Source of the DNA: Fennellomyces sp. T-0311
Taxonomy: Eukaryota; Mucoromycota; Mucoromycetes; Mucorales; Lichtheimiaceae
Assembly: GCA_025266875.1 (NCBI GenBank)
Contig: JALLLT010000006.1
Span: 1,298,704-1,362,703, forward strand
Direction: 5' to 3'
DNA length: 64,000 nucleotides
Made by a program: the position numbers and the translations under genes. The notes below the pieces were generated by a model that was given only the letters and a program-made list of their open reading frames with translations, did no database searches and was not told where the DNA came from. Positions 22,650 to 32,121 of this stretch are shown here, in pieces; within the stretch, counting starts at the first letter, position 1, and the number at the start of each line of letters is the position of its first letter.

Positions 22650-24904
22650 CAGTGGACCCCCGCTTTTTGCACAGGCGGGTTTTTAGAGAAAAATGTGCAA
22701 AAAGCGGGGGTGTGCAAAAAGTGAGGTTGTTACACAACGGGAAATATAATAGCCATTTGCCTATATCAGCCAATAAGATTCAGCAGATAACTATAACGTT
22801 ATAAATATATCTGTATCACGTGTCAAGACTTAGTTCTTTTGTTTACTTTACTATCAAAAAAATGCCTCCCAAACCCAGAATCGATGCAAAGCATAAAGAA
22901 GTGATGGTCAATCACTACTTCGAGATGAAGGAATCCAATAGAGAAATCACCATCCAGGAATTGATGAAATGGGGAAAAACGGCGATGAAGTATACGGATG
23001 TACCTGACAGAAGCACCGTTAGCCATTGGGTTAAAAGAAAAGCAGAGGACGCTGAAGCTGGTATTACTCGGAATGTTAAGCAGAGAAATCGTGCAAAGTT
23101 TCCAGTATGTAGTGAAATGAAAGTAAGCATAGCTATATCATTTACAAATGATGCTGTATAGATTGTGGAGGAGGCCCTATACATGTGGATTGAACAAAGG
23201 GCCTTTGAGAGAATTCCAGTCAACTGGCGCGTTATAACAGCTGCTGGAAAAGACTTCGCTGAAAAGCTTGGTGTGCCAGAAGAGCAACTGGCGTTTACCA
23301 ACGGCTGGCAAGATCGCTTTCGTACCAGATATGGTTTAAAGATGGTCAGGCTTCATGGCGAAGGCAGCTCCGCTGACCTTGAGCTGGCAGCTGCCATGCT
23401 GCCAGAAGTTCAAAAGAAAGTGAAGGAGTATGCACCCAGGGATGTTTACAACATGGACGAAACTGCATTTTTTTACACCAGTGCTCCTACCACCACTATT
23501 GCCACTGCTGGCTTCCAAGGAGTCAAGCAGAATAAGTCTAGGTTGACAGTTGTGATCACCGTGAACGCTGATGGCTCCGATAAGCGTGATCTTTGGTTTA
23601 TTGGCAAAACCAAAAGACCTACTTGTTTTTCGAGAGTAAGCAGTTTATACACAAAATCTATAGCTCATATTTACTGATAAAATATAAAAGGCAAGCAAGG
23701 AGAAGGTCAATATTAGTGATTATTATGCTAATGCTAATGCATGGATGACCCGTGATATATTCATGCTCTACCTCAAAAGATTGGACAGAGCTATGGATTA
23801 CCAGAAGCACAAGATCCTTTTGCTGTTGGACAACTTTTCTGGTCACTTTCCAAGGGACTATACCCCTACAAATGTGGAGGTTTTGTATCTACCACCGAAT
23901 ACAACTTCAATAATGCAACCATTAGATGCAGGCATCATTAAGAGTTTCAAAGTGCATGTCAAGTATGTTATTGCATATATATAATTAACTTAAATTCAGC
24001 ATTGGTTTAACAGATACATTGTGGAATCATGTCAATAGGAACCAGCAGTATGAACATGCATATGAGAAAATCAAGTTCCGTTTAGAGAGGGGTCTTCCAG
24101 CAAATGATGGAACCACTTTCCATGCTGATGTGCTTACCAGCTTAAAGTGGGCACAAATTGCTTGGGGCAAAGTGACGCCAATCACAATTGGCAATTGTTT
24201 TAGAAAGACAAAGGTGCTAGGTGAAGAGGGCGAGACCGCTGACACCGGGTTAAATGAAGCAGAAGAAGTGGCATTGAGTCAGATCCGCGATCATTTAGAT
24301 CATATGTATGGAGAAAATTCTGAGGAAGCCAAAAACTTCGATGCAAACCTGCCTGAGAAAGCAGGCGTATGCCATAAAGTGCTTTCCAATGATGAAATTG
24401 TCAGTACGCTACTTGAAGAAGAGGAGCTTGTAACTGTGTCTACAGAAGCAAGTGATGAATCTCAGCAACAAGACGATGATGTTTCTCCTATTCCAGAGTA
24501 TACATATCGGCAAAAAGCAGAAAAGATTGAAGACGTACTCAGGTTCTTGAATGGATTGAAGCACGAATCCATCAAAGATGAGTTGCGGAAACTTCGAGAT
24601 GGCTACCACAAAAAGAGTCGCACCAACCAATCAGCACTGACCTCTTTCTTTACATAATAAAAATTTGTACTTTTTTAGTAAATATTTTAGATGAAATTAC
24701 AGACGCCGGTTCAAATCTCACTATATCAGTCATCGGATCTATATAATTAAGGTAAGCTGAAAAATGCACAACCCAAATTTTGAAGTGCATTGTGCAAAAA
24801 GCGGGGTGTGCATTTCTCTTAAGTGTTGAGCTGGATTTGCCAGAGTTTGGCACAAAAAGCGGGGGTGTGCAAAAAGCGGAGGTGCAAAAAGCGGGGTTCC
24901 ACTA
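22650..24904 (+). mobile_element. pogo/Tigger DNA transposon
   Basis: Terminal inverted repeats start CAGTGGACCCCCGC and end GCGGGGTTCCACTA (the outermost base differs), flanked by TA at 22648-22649 and 24905-24906. Subterminal regions repeat the word gtgcaaaaagcgggg: two or more copies at the left and four at the right, likely transposase binding sites. The paralogous right arm (30141-30792) carries the unoccupied TA site, which confirms both ends. It contains one spliced, apparently intact transposase gene. Confidence 0.9.
22862..24657 (+). CDS. pogo/Tigger transposase (DDE, CENP-B-like)
   Basis: Four exons, 22862-23122, 23162-23635, 23691-23962 and 24000-24657, join in one frame from MPPKPRID to LTSFFT. 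The N-terminal part is an HTH (psq/CENP-B type) DNA-binding region with KAEDAEAG and the second helix-turn-helix around FTNGWQDRFRTRYGLK. The catalytic triad of the DDE_1 family is visible: D in DVYNMDETAFFY, D in ILLLLDNFSGH, D in IMQPLDAGIIKSFK. The C-terminal tail is acidic and Gln-rich, ending in a conserved-looking helix. An upstream in-frame ATG at 22820 is an alternative start. All splice sites are GT-AG. No stop or shift was found, so this copy could encode active transposase. Confidence 0.85.
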
Positions 24905-25298
24905 TATGCTAAGTGATGATAGAGAACATGTGTATACAATACTCATGTGGTATAATTTTGTTGCGTGATCACGAACAAATAACTCAACACATAATTATCA
25001 TGCCAGAGTATGTAGATTTATTAAGCATGACAAAAGATCGCGGGAAACGTGCAGGCAATGTGTGTACAAAATGAAAGTATGCTAAATGGTGATAGAGAAT
25101 ATGTGCTTGCAATGCTCACGTCACCAGAGCAAGTTGACCAAACACGGCGAGAGATTATGGAAAATGTGCACTAAATATGGTTACAAAGTGTAGATATGTA
25201 TGCCAAGTAATTAAAAAAAATATTGATAAAAAAAGATATCGTCGCAGCACTCACATATGTAGCATAGTTAGGTTATGAGTGATTATAATAAAAGAATA

Positions 25299-25400
25299 GG
25301 GGGTTTCAAAGTTGAGCCCTAATTTTTGCTAGTTGGGAAATTTTTGCTAGTTGGGTCCATTTTTGCTAGTTGGGATTATTTTTTGCTAGTTGAGATCTTC
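25299..25400 (+). repeat. Left TIR and subterminal repeats of Harbinger
   Basis: After the 20-bp terminal repeat come four copies of the word ttttgctagttgrg at intervals of about 20 bp. Mirror copies occur at the other end. Confidence 0.85.
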
Positions 25401-25440
25401 TGCTTGATATATCTTTTTTACGCTTAATTCATCCTCGTCA

Positions 25441-26815
25441 TGGTGCAAACCCGAAAACAAAATGCGACTAATTCTCGCAAACACTCGGCAAGACACTCTG
25501 CTTCAAGGTTGGATTCAAACGAATGATCCATTTCCGAGGCATGCCGAGAACAATTAACTTATACCATTGTCAGTGCATCCAATGCCGCTGTTTCTCCAGA
25601 TTCTTCTAATAAGCGCGCTAAACCTGCTGCTCGTTGTAAGTCTACTAGTAAGCAGAAAAGGTATTGTTTACTGTCGAAGAAAGTTTATTTCGCGGTTTGT
25701 TTCCAAATATTGAAAGTAGAATGACAGGGTTCGTTTTGAGGAGGAGGATGTGAATCCCGAGGATGATGCGCAGAAAGCGAGCGGTCAGAAGAAAAAGCTG
25801 AGCGCCTATAATCGCACCGTTCGAGCACACTACCAAGCAATGATTGAGTGGCTACAGGTCCCTATCAATTTCAAATTGATTACAGGAAGTGCGGCAAGTG
25901 GCAAGCCAGTTGGTGGCCAAAGCCTGAAAAAAAAACGATGCGCATAACCAACTTGCCGAGTACGTCAATGAAAAAGTCAACATCCCCAATAATTACATTC
26001 TTTGGGACGAAAAATCAGCCGGCAATCGCTTCGCTGGATATCTGAGGAAGTTTAAAAACGAACTGGATGCCATGAAGAGGGGAACTGGATACGGGTTAAC
26101 AGAAACCCACGTAAAGGCTGGACTGACGCTCATTGTGCACAGGAAGGAATATGAGTGCCCTTTCTTCGAAGACATGTTCGACTTATTCGAGTTCAAGCAC
26201 AACGTAGTTCCAGTAGCTGAAAGAGAATTCGGCAGTGTCCAGCAATCTACTTTAGCTCCTCTTCATTCTTCAGCAGACTTGGAAACTCCCAACGAAGCAG
26301 CTGGTCAACTGACCGAAGCGAACAGTTTGTCCCAGCGTCCTAGCTATCGTCAACCAGAGGATCTAGATGAGCTTGTGGATGATCTCGACGCTTACGTTCA
26401 ACGTATCAGGGATGAAGAAGCAGCAGCTGTTGAGCCAACTGATGAATTGACAGCTGATGAACCGATCGTAACTGGAAGACAAGCACGTTCGAGAACGGAA
26501 ACACCAGTTATGCATGATGACGATGAACCGAAACGGACCAGAAAGCGTGATTTTGCAAGCTCATACGTTGACGTTCAAACTGATCAGTTGAACTTGGAGG
26601 CTAGACGTCTTGAGCTGGAAGAAAAACGGTTGAACATTGAGAAGGATGCTCAACAATTTCGGTTTGATCGGGAGGAAGAGAAGCATAGTGATGAAATTTA
26701 CCTACGTAAGCTTGCAATCAAGGCAAATCTCGTCGGTGATCTTCTTAAATCTGGAATGGGCATGGATAAAGTCCAAGAAGTTTTGGAAACTTTCTTTGCT
26801 GATGATTTATTGTGA
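25441..26815 (+). pseudogene. Harbinger Myb/SANT-like accessory gene, frameshifted
   Basis: Starts at ATG 25441 (MVQTRKQNA). A coding block from about 25731 (VRFEEEDVNPEDDAQKAS) leads into a SANT/Myb-like region (WLQVPINFKLITG; then QLAEYVNEKVNIPNNY, LWDEKSAGNRFAGYLRKFKNEL), a linker rich in Glu, Ala and Thr, and a coiled-coil end (LEARRLELEEKRLNIEKDAQQ) near 26590-26660. Between the two Myb halves the frame changes by one base in a run of nine A (25927-25935); eight would keep the frame. This could be homopolymer slippage, a true mutation or a sequencing error. In Harbinger elements this partner binds DNA and carries the nuclease to the nucleus. Upstream exon boundaries are uncertain. Confidence 0.7.
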
Positions 26816-26830
26816 AAATAAAAAGTAACC

Positions 26831-27952
26831 TTATTCATATTGGGAAGATACAAAATCGTTAATGGCCTCCCTCCATTGTGATGCTGGCAAGCTAGAGCTT
26901 ATTCCAGCCTCTTCATCTTCACTTCGTGGTGGTGGAAGCTTTTTTTCTTTAGGCCAGTCATCGTTTTCAATTCGTAGAAAGTTATGAAGAATTGCTGTAC
27001 AGCCGATGACTTGCAATACTTTTTTTTGATCCTCCCGCGGTTCGTTGGTCCTGACTTGAACATGCATACCCTTCAGACATTGCCAGCGATTTTTCCAGAT
27101 ACCGAAAGTATTTTCGATAGCAACTCGTGCAGACCCAATATATGAATTGAACGTAATGTTGCGTTCGTTTCCTTTGGTAGCACTTTTTCTGTATGGTGTT
27201 AAGAGCCTCGTACTCAAAGCGTATCCTGCATCACCGATCAAGTACTCGCCTGGAGAGAAATAATCTTGCTCGCGCCTTGCAATTGACATATCATTGTAGG
27301 CCACTGAATCACTAACAGAACCCGGACGGCCTGATTTGAGTTGTCGAATCATCAGACGGTCATCACAGATGGCTTGGACATTGAGTGCGTAAGTGCACTT
27401 TCGCGTAAAATACGCGCTCCCATCGGCGCCTGGTTTTTGCGAGTAGATAACATGGGTGCCGTCAATAAAGCCAACAACATTTGGAAACCTGTGCTTCTCC
27501 AGAATTCTAGCAGATATTCTTTGGCGCTCCAATGCATCTGGCCATGTAATATACTTCCTCTCAAGCGTCTCAATCGCATTTAGAACGCGCTGCATATATA
27601 AAGGGACGGTGCCATCAGCGATTCCCCATTCACGAGCAATATGGTCAACTGACGCGCCTGTGCCTCCATGCGCCAATCGCGAAAGAGTAACACCGAGCTG
27701 TAACCACACTGGCTCTTGCTCGTTTTTCGAGTTGCTATGAAACCCTGGATGATCCTTGATCATCGCCTCCAGTTTTAGAAACGATGCTTTGTTCATACGA
27801 ACAATCTTTCTAAACGTCTTGGCAGGCCAGGAAAAAAAAAACTCTCTTGAATGCTTGAGCTTAGAGATACTGATAGAAGGATTGAGGTAGCGATGCGCCA
27901 GAATTCCAGCCTTGATTGTACATAGATCGCTGATGTGCTTCTTTTTTTTCAA
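26831..27952 (-). CDS. Harbinger transposase, DDE_Tnp_4 nuclease
   Basis: One uninterrupted exon of 373 codons. The DDE residues are in place: D in VVGFIDGTHVI, D in YLIGDAGYALS, E in ARVAIENTFGIWKNRW. An N-terminal helix-turn-helix-like part includes LSRLAHGGTGASVDHIAREWG. It ends 15 bp from the end of the convergent Myb-like gene. The length is typical for the family. With the partner gene frameshifted, this copy may depend on another copy for mobility. Confidence 0.92.
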   Translation of the reverse strand: MKKKKHISDLCTIKAGILAHRYLNPSISISKLKHSREFFFSWPAKTFRKIVRMNKASFLKLEAMIKDHPGFHSNSKNEQEPVWLQLGVTLSRLAHGGTGASVDHIAREWGIADGTVPLYMQRVLNAIETLERKYITWPDALERQRISARILEKHRFPNVVGFIDGTHVIYSQKPGADGSAYFTRKCTYALNVQAICDDRLMIRQLKSGRPGSVSDSVAYNDMSIARREQDYFSPGEYLIGDAGYALSTRLLTPYRKSATKGNERNITFNSYIGSARVAIENTFGIWKNRWQCLKGMHVQVRTNEPREDQKKVLQVIGCTAILHNFLRIENDDWPKEKKLPPPRSEDEEAGISSSLPASQWREAINDFVSSQYE

Positions 27953-28139
27953 TCATTCGAGCGATCCATAGGGCAAGACCATTTCACGGTGCATTCGAAG
28001 CTTGATCGTGAAATCGACTTAGGAAAGGGTCCATTGACGATCAGACGTTTTTGGCATGGTGATCTTGTAAAAGGGGTAGAAGATGTGCGTAAAAAGCAGT
28101 GAAGAAGTAAAATCTAGTTGGTCTATCTAGCGTCTCCGG

Positions 28140-28268
28140 AGCTGCTAGATAGGATTTGCTAGTTGGCTGAGTCTATCTAGCAAAAATTGGCCCCAACTAG
28201 CAAAAAATGGTCCCAACTAGCAAAAATTTCCCAACTAGCAAAAATTGGAGCTCAACTTTGAAACCCCC
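28140..28268 (-). repeat. Right TIR and subterminal repeats of Harbinger
   Basis: Inverted copies of the left-end words: aactagcaaaaa-type units at about 28175, 28195, 28215 and 28235, then the terminal repeat ending ccccc at 28268. Confidence 0.85.
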
Positions 28269-28672
28269 TAATACAAACAAAGCACATAGTAAAAACCATT
28301 GTACCTGATTAAGCATGACAAGAGATTATGAAAAGTATGCAAGCAATATGCCTACAGAATGTAGATATGCCAAATAATTACCTAGAATGATCATGAAGAA
28401 CGTGTCTGTATTATGTTCCCATAATGTAGTTAAAGGTGGTGTGACTATGGTAAGAGGATGCAAACACAGTGCATAGAGAATAATCGTCATACTAGAAAAA
28501 TTTGTTAAACACAACAAGAGATGACCAGAAGCATGCAAATAATGGAATATGAAAATGTGACATTTTTAGGAAACACAAGGCTAAATATGTAATTACTCTT
28601 ACTATGAAGCATTATATGTAATCTTCTAATTAAATTTGCAACCATGGTCATTACACGTAGACTCTTTGTATA

Positions 28673-29989
28673 CACTCACACAGAAAAAGTGTTCATCATT
28701 TCCAAATTTGGAAGGAAAAATATAAACATAACATTTCCCATTTATGCATTTTTTGCTCTTTTTCTTCTTTTAACTCACAATGACACTTCAAGATACTACG
28801 AACAGCACACTAAAGAAACGTCAAGAGCTTTCAGAGGCCGGAATAAAAGTCTGCGAAATTGTACGCAGAACATTGCAAAAGCGTGAAACTATCAATAGCG
28901 TGATCAAGAAGTGGAAGAAAACTGGAACCATAAAGAATATGCCCAGGAGTGGAAGACCGGAAAAATTGACCTATAGTGATCGAATTGCTCTCGTACTTAG
29001 CGCAAAACGAAATCCAATGGAACCATACTCATTTCATCAGGCGATGCTTGAACGTGCCGGTGTCTATGTCTGTAAAGACACTGTAATTAAGTATCTGCGC
29101 AAGGATGGCTTTGGATTATATGTACCTGCCCAAAAGCCAGCATTGATGCGTCGTCATGTTGCTCGACGGCTTGCTTGGGCTAAAATACACAAGAATTGGA
29201 CAATGGAAGTGTGAAGCAACATGATCTGGTCTGACAAGTCCAGATTCACAGTTCGCAGCAATGATGGAGGAGCTCGTGTCATCAGATGACAAGGTGAACG
29301 CTACAATACAAGCCATATTGTTCCCACCTACAAGTTTGGCAAGGGATCAGTGATGGTGTGGGCCTGTTTTTGGTCTGGAGGCTTCAGACCTTTGGTGTTT
29401 ATGGATGGAAATGTAAATCAAGAAGCCTATGTCACCTGCCTTACCCACCATTTTGTTCCATACCTCGAACAAGTCACCAGGAATACTGGCAGGGAGTTTA
29501 TCTTCCAAGAGGACGGTGCTAGCTGCCACACAGGTCGCTATATAAGGTGCTATAAAGAAGAATCTGGTATTAGAGGCTTTGGGTTCTGGCCAGCCCAAAG
29601 CCCTGATCTGAACCCGATTGAGCACGTTTGGAATTCCTTGGAGAAGAGAATCAAGAAGCGCCGGAAGCATATTTCCACAAAAGAAGAGCTGAAGGTCGCA
29701 CTTCGCGAAGAGTGGGCTAAATTGACGACTGAATTAGCAGAGGCACTTGTAAGGAGTATGCCAGACCGCTGTAAGGCAGTCATTAAGGCCAAAGGACGGC
29801 ACACAAAATATTGATTTGTACAAGTATATTCGATATTTTGTTTCTTAATATAAATACAATTGTTTCTTCTTAGTTGGAGTTGCTGGGTCAGATTAATTGT
29901 TTTGTCAAATAATGCCTTTAGCAAGTATATATATATATTGGAGGCAGCGGAAATTCAAAAAAATGGTGAACACTTTTTCTGTGCGAGTG
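28673..29989 (+). mobile_element. Tc1/mariner transposon
   Basis: Inverted ends CACTCACACAGAAAAAGTG (left) and the reverse complement of CACTCGCACAGAAAAAGTG (right), flanked by TA at 28671-28672 and 29990-29991. Length 1.3 kb with a single transposase gene, as expected for Tc1-like elements. It lies between the two arms of the 650-bp inverted repeat. Confidence 0.92.
28780..29814 (+). pseudogene. Tc1-like transposase with two in-frame TGA codons
   Basis: Reading one frame from ATG 28780 to TGA 29812 gives a whole Tc1 transposase of about 345 codons. It has a paired HTH domain (RQELSEAGIKVCEIVRR; RSGRPEKLTYSD), then the DDE domain with D in MIWSDKSRFTV, D in FIFQEDGASCH and E in SPDLNPIEHVWNSLEKR (DD34E). 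The frame is interrupted by TGA at 29212-29214, where the family has Trp in an EDW-like motif, and by TGA at 29287-29289, where Arg is common before a GERY motif. Both are one transition from the expected codon. No frameshift was found. Confidence 0.88.
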
Positions 29990-30140
29990 TACTTTTAAGC
30001 TATAGCTTGGTAGTACTGCCGGCTATAATAACTAAGTAGCTAATACTTATTCACAGTACACGTTTTTCTTACGCTTTTGTAATGCTTGATAAAGCTGCTT
30101 CGATATGACAATCATACATCGTGCATTTTACTTGTATCGT

Positions 30141-30792
30141 TTTACCATAGTCACGCCACCTAACTGCGTTATAGAAACATAATACAGACACGTTCTTCAT
30201 GATCATTCTAGGTAATTATTTAGCATATCTACATTCTGTAGGCATATTGCTTGCGCACTTTCTATAATCTCTTGTCATGCTTAATCAGGTACAATGGTTT
30301 TTACTATGTGCTTTGTTTGTATTCTTTTATTATAATCACTCATAACCTAACTATGCTACATATGCGAGTGCTGTGATGATATCTTTTTTTATCAATATTT
30401 TTTTTAATTACTTGGCATACATATCTACACTTTGTAACCATATTTAGTGCACATTTTCCATAATCTCTCGCCGTGTTTGGTCAACTTGCTCTGGTGACGT
30501 GAGCATTGCAAGCACATATTCTCTATCACCATTTAGCATACTTTCATTCTGTAAGCACATTGCCTGCACGTTTCCCGCGATCTTTTGTCATGCTTAATAA
30601 ATCTACATACTCTGGCATGATAATTATGTATTGAGTTATTTGTTCGTGATCACGCAACAAAATTATACCACATGAGTATTGTACATACATGTTCTCTATC
30701 ATCACTTAGCATACCTATGTTCTGTAATCGCATTCAACTGCACGTATTTCGTAATCTTTTGTCCTGTTTAGTCAACCTACTTTAGCATGACA
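30141..30792 (-). repeat. Right arm of the 650-bp inverted repeat (uninterrupted)
   Basis: Reverse complement of the interrupted left arm. It contains both empty insertion sites: the pogo target (reverse complement acataggtatgctaag, about 30704-30719) and the Harbinger target (about 30318-30334). Internally it is built of diverged units sharing ttagcata..ttctgtaa followed by gtcatgcttaat-like words, spaced about 120-195 bp (near 30218, 30411, 30533 and 30706). Confidence 0.85.
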
Positions 30793-31134
30793 ATCATGTG
30801 CTATGCTGCTTCTTCATATTCTTTCATAATAATCACGCAACATAGCTTTCAACATGAATATCGTACACATACGCTCGCTGTCATCATTTTCTGTAATCAC
30901 TTCGCCTATCTACATGTGAGCATACGGTCTACACACTTTTCGTACCTACTCTTGCCTTATAACTCCTTCTTTCGTGGCCTTTTCTGTAGTCGTACAACGT
31001 ATTTAAACTACCTGAATACCGTATACATTCATTGCCTATAGCCTCTTTTTGCCATCACTCCACGGGCATTTATTCTGTAATTAAGTCAGCTACATACACG
31101 TTTTTATATTCTTTTTTTATGGTTAATAAAACTA

Positions 31135-31754
31135 CAGTGGACTGGTACTCTCTTATTATAATGGTTAATGCTAAAAGTATAAAAGATGTCCAGAATGCTC
31201 CCTGATACGCACTATTACTCTCAATACACACTGCGTTTTATTACAAAATGTCTACTACATCGCATATCAATAGAAACTTGATCGACTATATGGAGATCAA
31301 TGGTGGTGACCCAGAGGACAATTTCGAGCAGTATCAAGAAGTGTACCCACCGAGGCAATGTGGTAGAAAAAAAGACAACATGGTTATATTAGATGCTGGA
31401 GTATCACAGATTAGTTTGTCGAAACCAAATCCGAAACAAGTGACATCAAAAAAAGCGCCAAAGAAATGGTGTTCCTGCCCAAAAGTCGATGTCAAGATGT
31501 ATAGTGACGAGGATATTGAAAGGGTTCTCATGGCTTATTTTAATGACCCTGAAATCACGTCTATGGAAGCAGCAGGTGCAACTGTTGAGATGCCAAAGCC
31601 ATCAGCAAGGAAGCTGATCAATACGTACAAACCTTTACTTCCTAAGGTGCAAAAAAAGGGCAAGGTATGGAAGGCCAAATCGAAGTTGGCAATTGCAAAC
31701 AATGACCTTGTTGTAAAGTTGTTGCAGAAGATGAATGCTTTGCAATCTAGCTAG
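31135..31754 (+). mobile_element. Orphan 5' end of a pogo-like element
   Basis: TA at 31133-31134 is followed by cagtggactggtactctc, which has the CAGTGGA start of pogo/Tigger termini like the neighbouring element at 22650. A gene starts 113 bp later. No matching right end (ccagtccactg) was found downstream up to the foldback, so the element is 3'-truncated or the resemblance is fortuitous. The end coordinate is that of the gene, not a proven element boundary. Confidence 0.4.
31248..31754 (+). CDS. Hypothetical protein, 168 aa, next to a pogo-like end
   Basis: One open frame from ATG 31248 to TAG 31752-31754. It begins MSTTSHINRNLIDYMEINGG and continues with a basic central part (KAPKKWCSCPKVDVKMYS). 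Residues about 90-125 (DEDIERVLMAYFNDPEITSMEAAGATV) look like the start of a helix-turn-helix seen in transposase N-termini. No catalytic DDE part follows. It could be a truncated transposase or an accessory protein of a non-autonomous element. Function unknown. Confidence 0.5.
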   Translation: MSTTSHINRNLIDYMEINGGDPEDNFEQYQEVYPPRQCGRKKDNMVILDAGVSQISLSKPNPKQVTSKKAPKKWCSCPKVDVKMYSDEDIERVLMAYFNDPEITSMEAAGATVEMPKPSARKLINTYKPLLPKVQKKGKVWKAKSKLAIANNDLVVKLLQKMNALQSS

Positions 31755-32121
31755 TAGTTCTTCCTTCCCCAATTCATTTATCTCCATATATTTTAGGCAT
31801 GTTGTATTTGCTTTACGTACTACAGAATATATGCATTCTTACATATAAGCACTTTACGTAAATGCTTCTATGCTACTTGATATAATACACAAGCTGTCCA
31901 GGTATAGTAATCATTAAGCATGCTCATAACCCGTGCTCTTATTAATAGTAATAATAATCAGTTAGTTTGTCCATGTCCATCAACGTAATCGGAGTGTATA
32001 ATCTTTGTGTTCAACTATTCAGCAAGATAAAAGCTTGGAGGAGCTGCATCGAACCACTGCATATCTATATTTTTCAAACACTATCATGGATTACAAATTC
32101 ATCCCTTATGATACTATGCAT

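Larger units (their letters stand above)
25299..28268. mobile_element. PIF/Harbinger DNA transposon
   Basis: Its ends are inverted repeats: gggggtttcaaagttgagcc at the left, gctcaactttgaaaccccc at the right. It has two genes facing one another, a Myb/SANT-like accessory (+) and a DDE_Tnp_4 nuclease (-), the normal pair for Harbinger. Comparison with the empty site in 30141-30792 (ttgtttgtattctttt, reverse complement) shows the insertion lies in agaatacaaac, with ATA or AATA duplicated. The duplication is not the more usual TWA, so the exact last base is uncertain by 1-2 bp. Confidence 0.88.
22569..28453 (+). repeat. Left arm of the 650-bp inverted repeat (interrupted)
   Basis: Three segments, 22569-22649, 24905-25298 and 28269-28453, are together the reverse complement of the uninterrupted stretch 30141-30792. 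The gaps are the pogo element and the Harbinger element. Sample matches: gttgcgtgatcacgaacaaa at 24960-24979 and tcatgaagaacgtgtctgta at 28391-28410 each occur reverse-complemented in the right arm. Similarity fades beyond 28453 into weakly related sequence. Confidence 0.85.

Noticed and set aside
24700..24730. B-box-like cggttcaaatctca in the 3' part of the pogo element
   Set aside because: No A-box at a suitable distance and no second copy, unlike the Merlin TIRs.
25320..25400. CRISPR-like short regular repeats
   Set aside because: The units have no unique spacers of constant length, are mirrored at the other end of a Harbinger element and are better explained as subterminal binding sites; the organism is eukaryotic.
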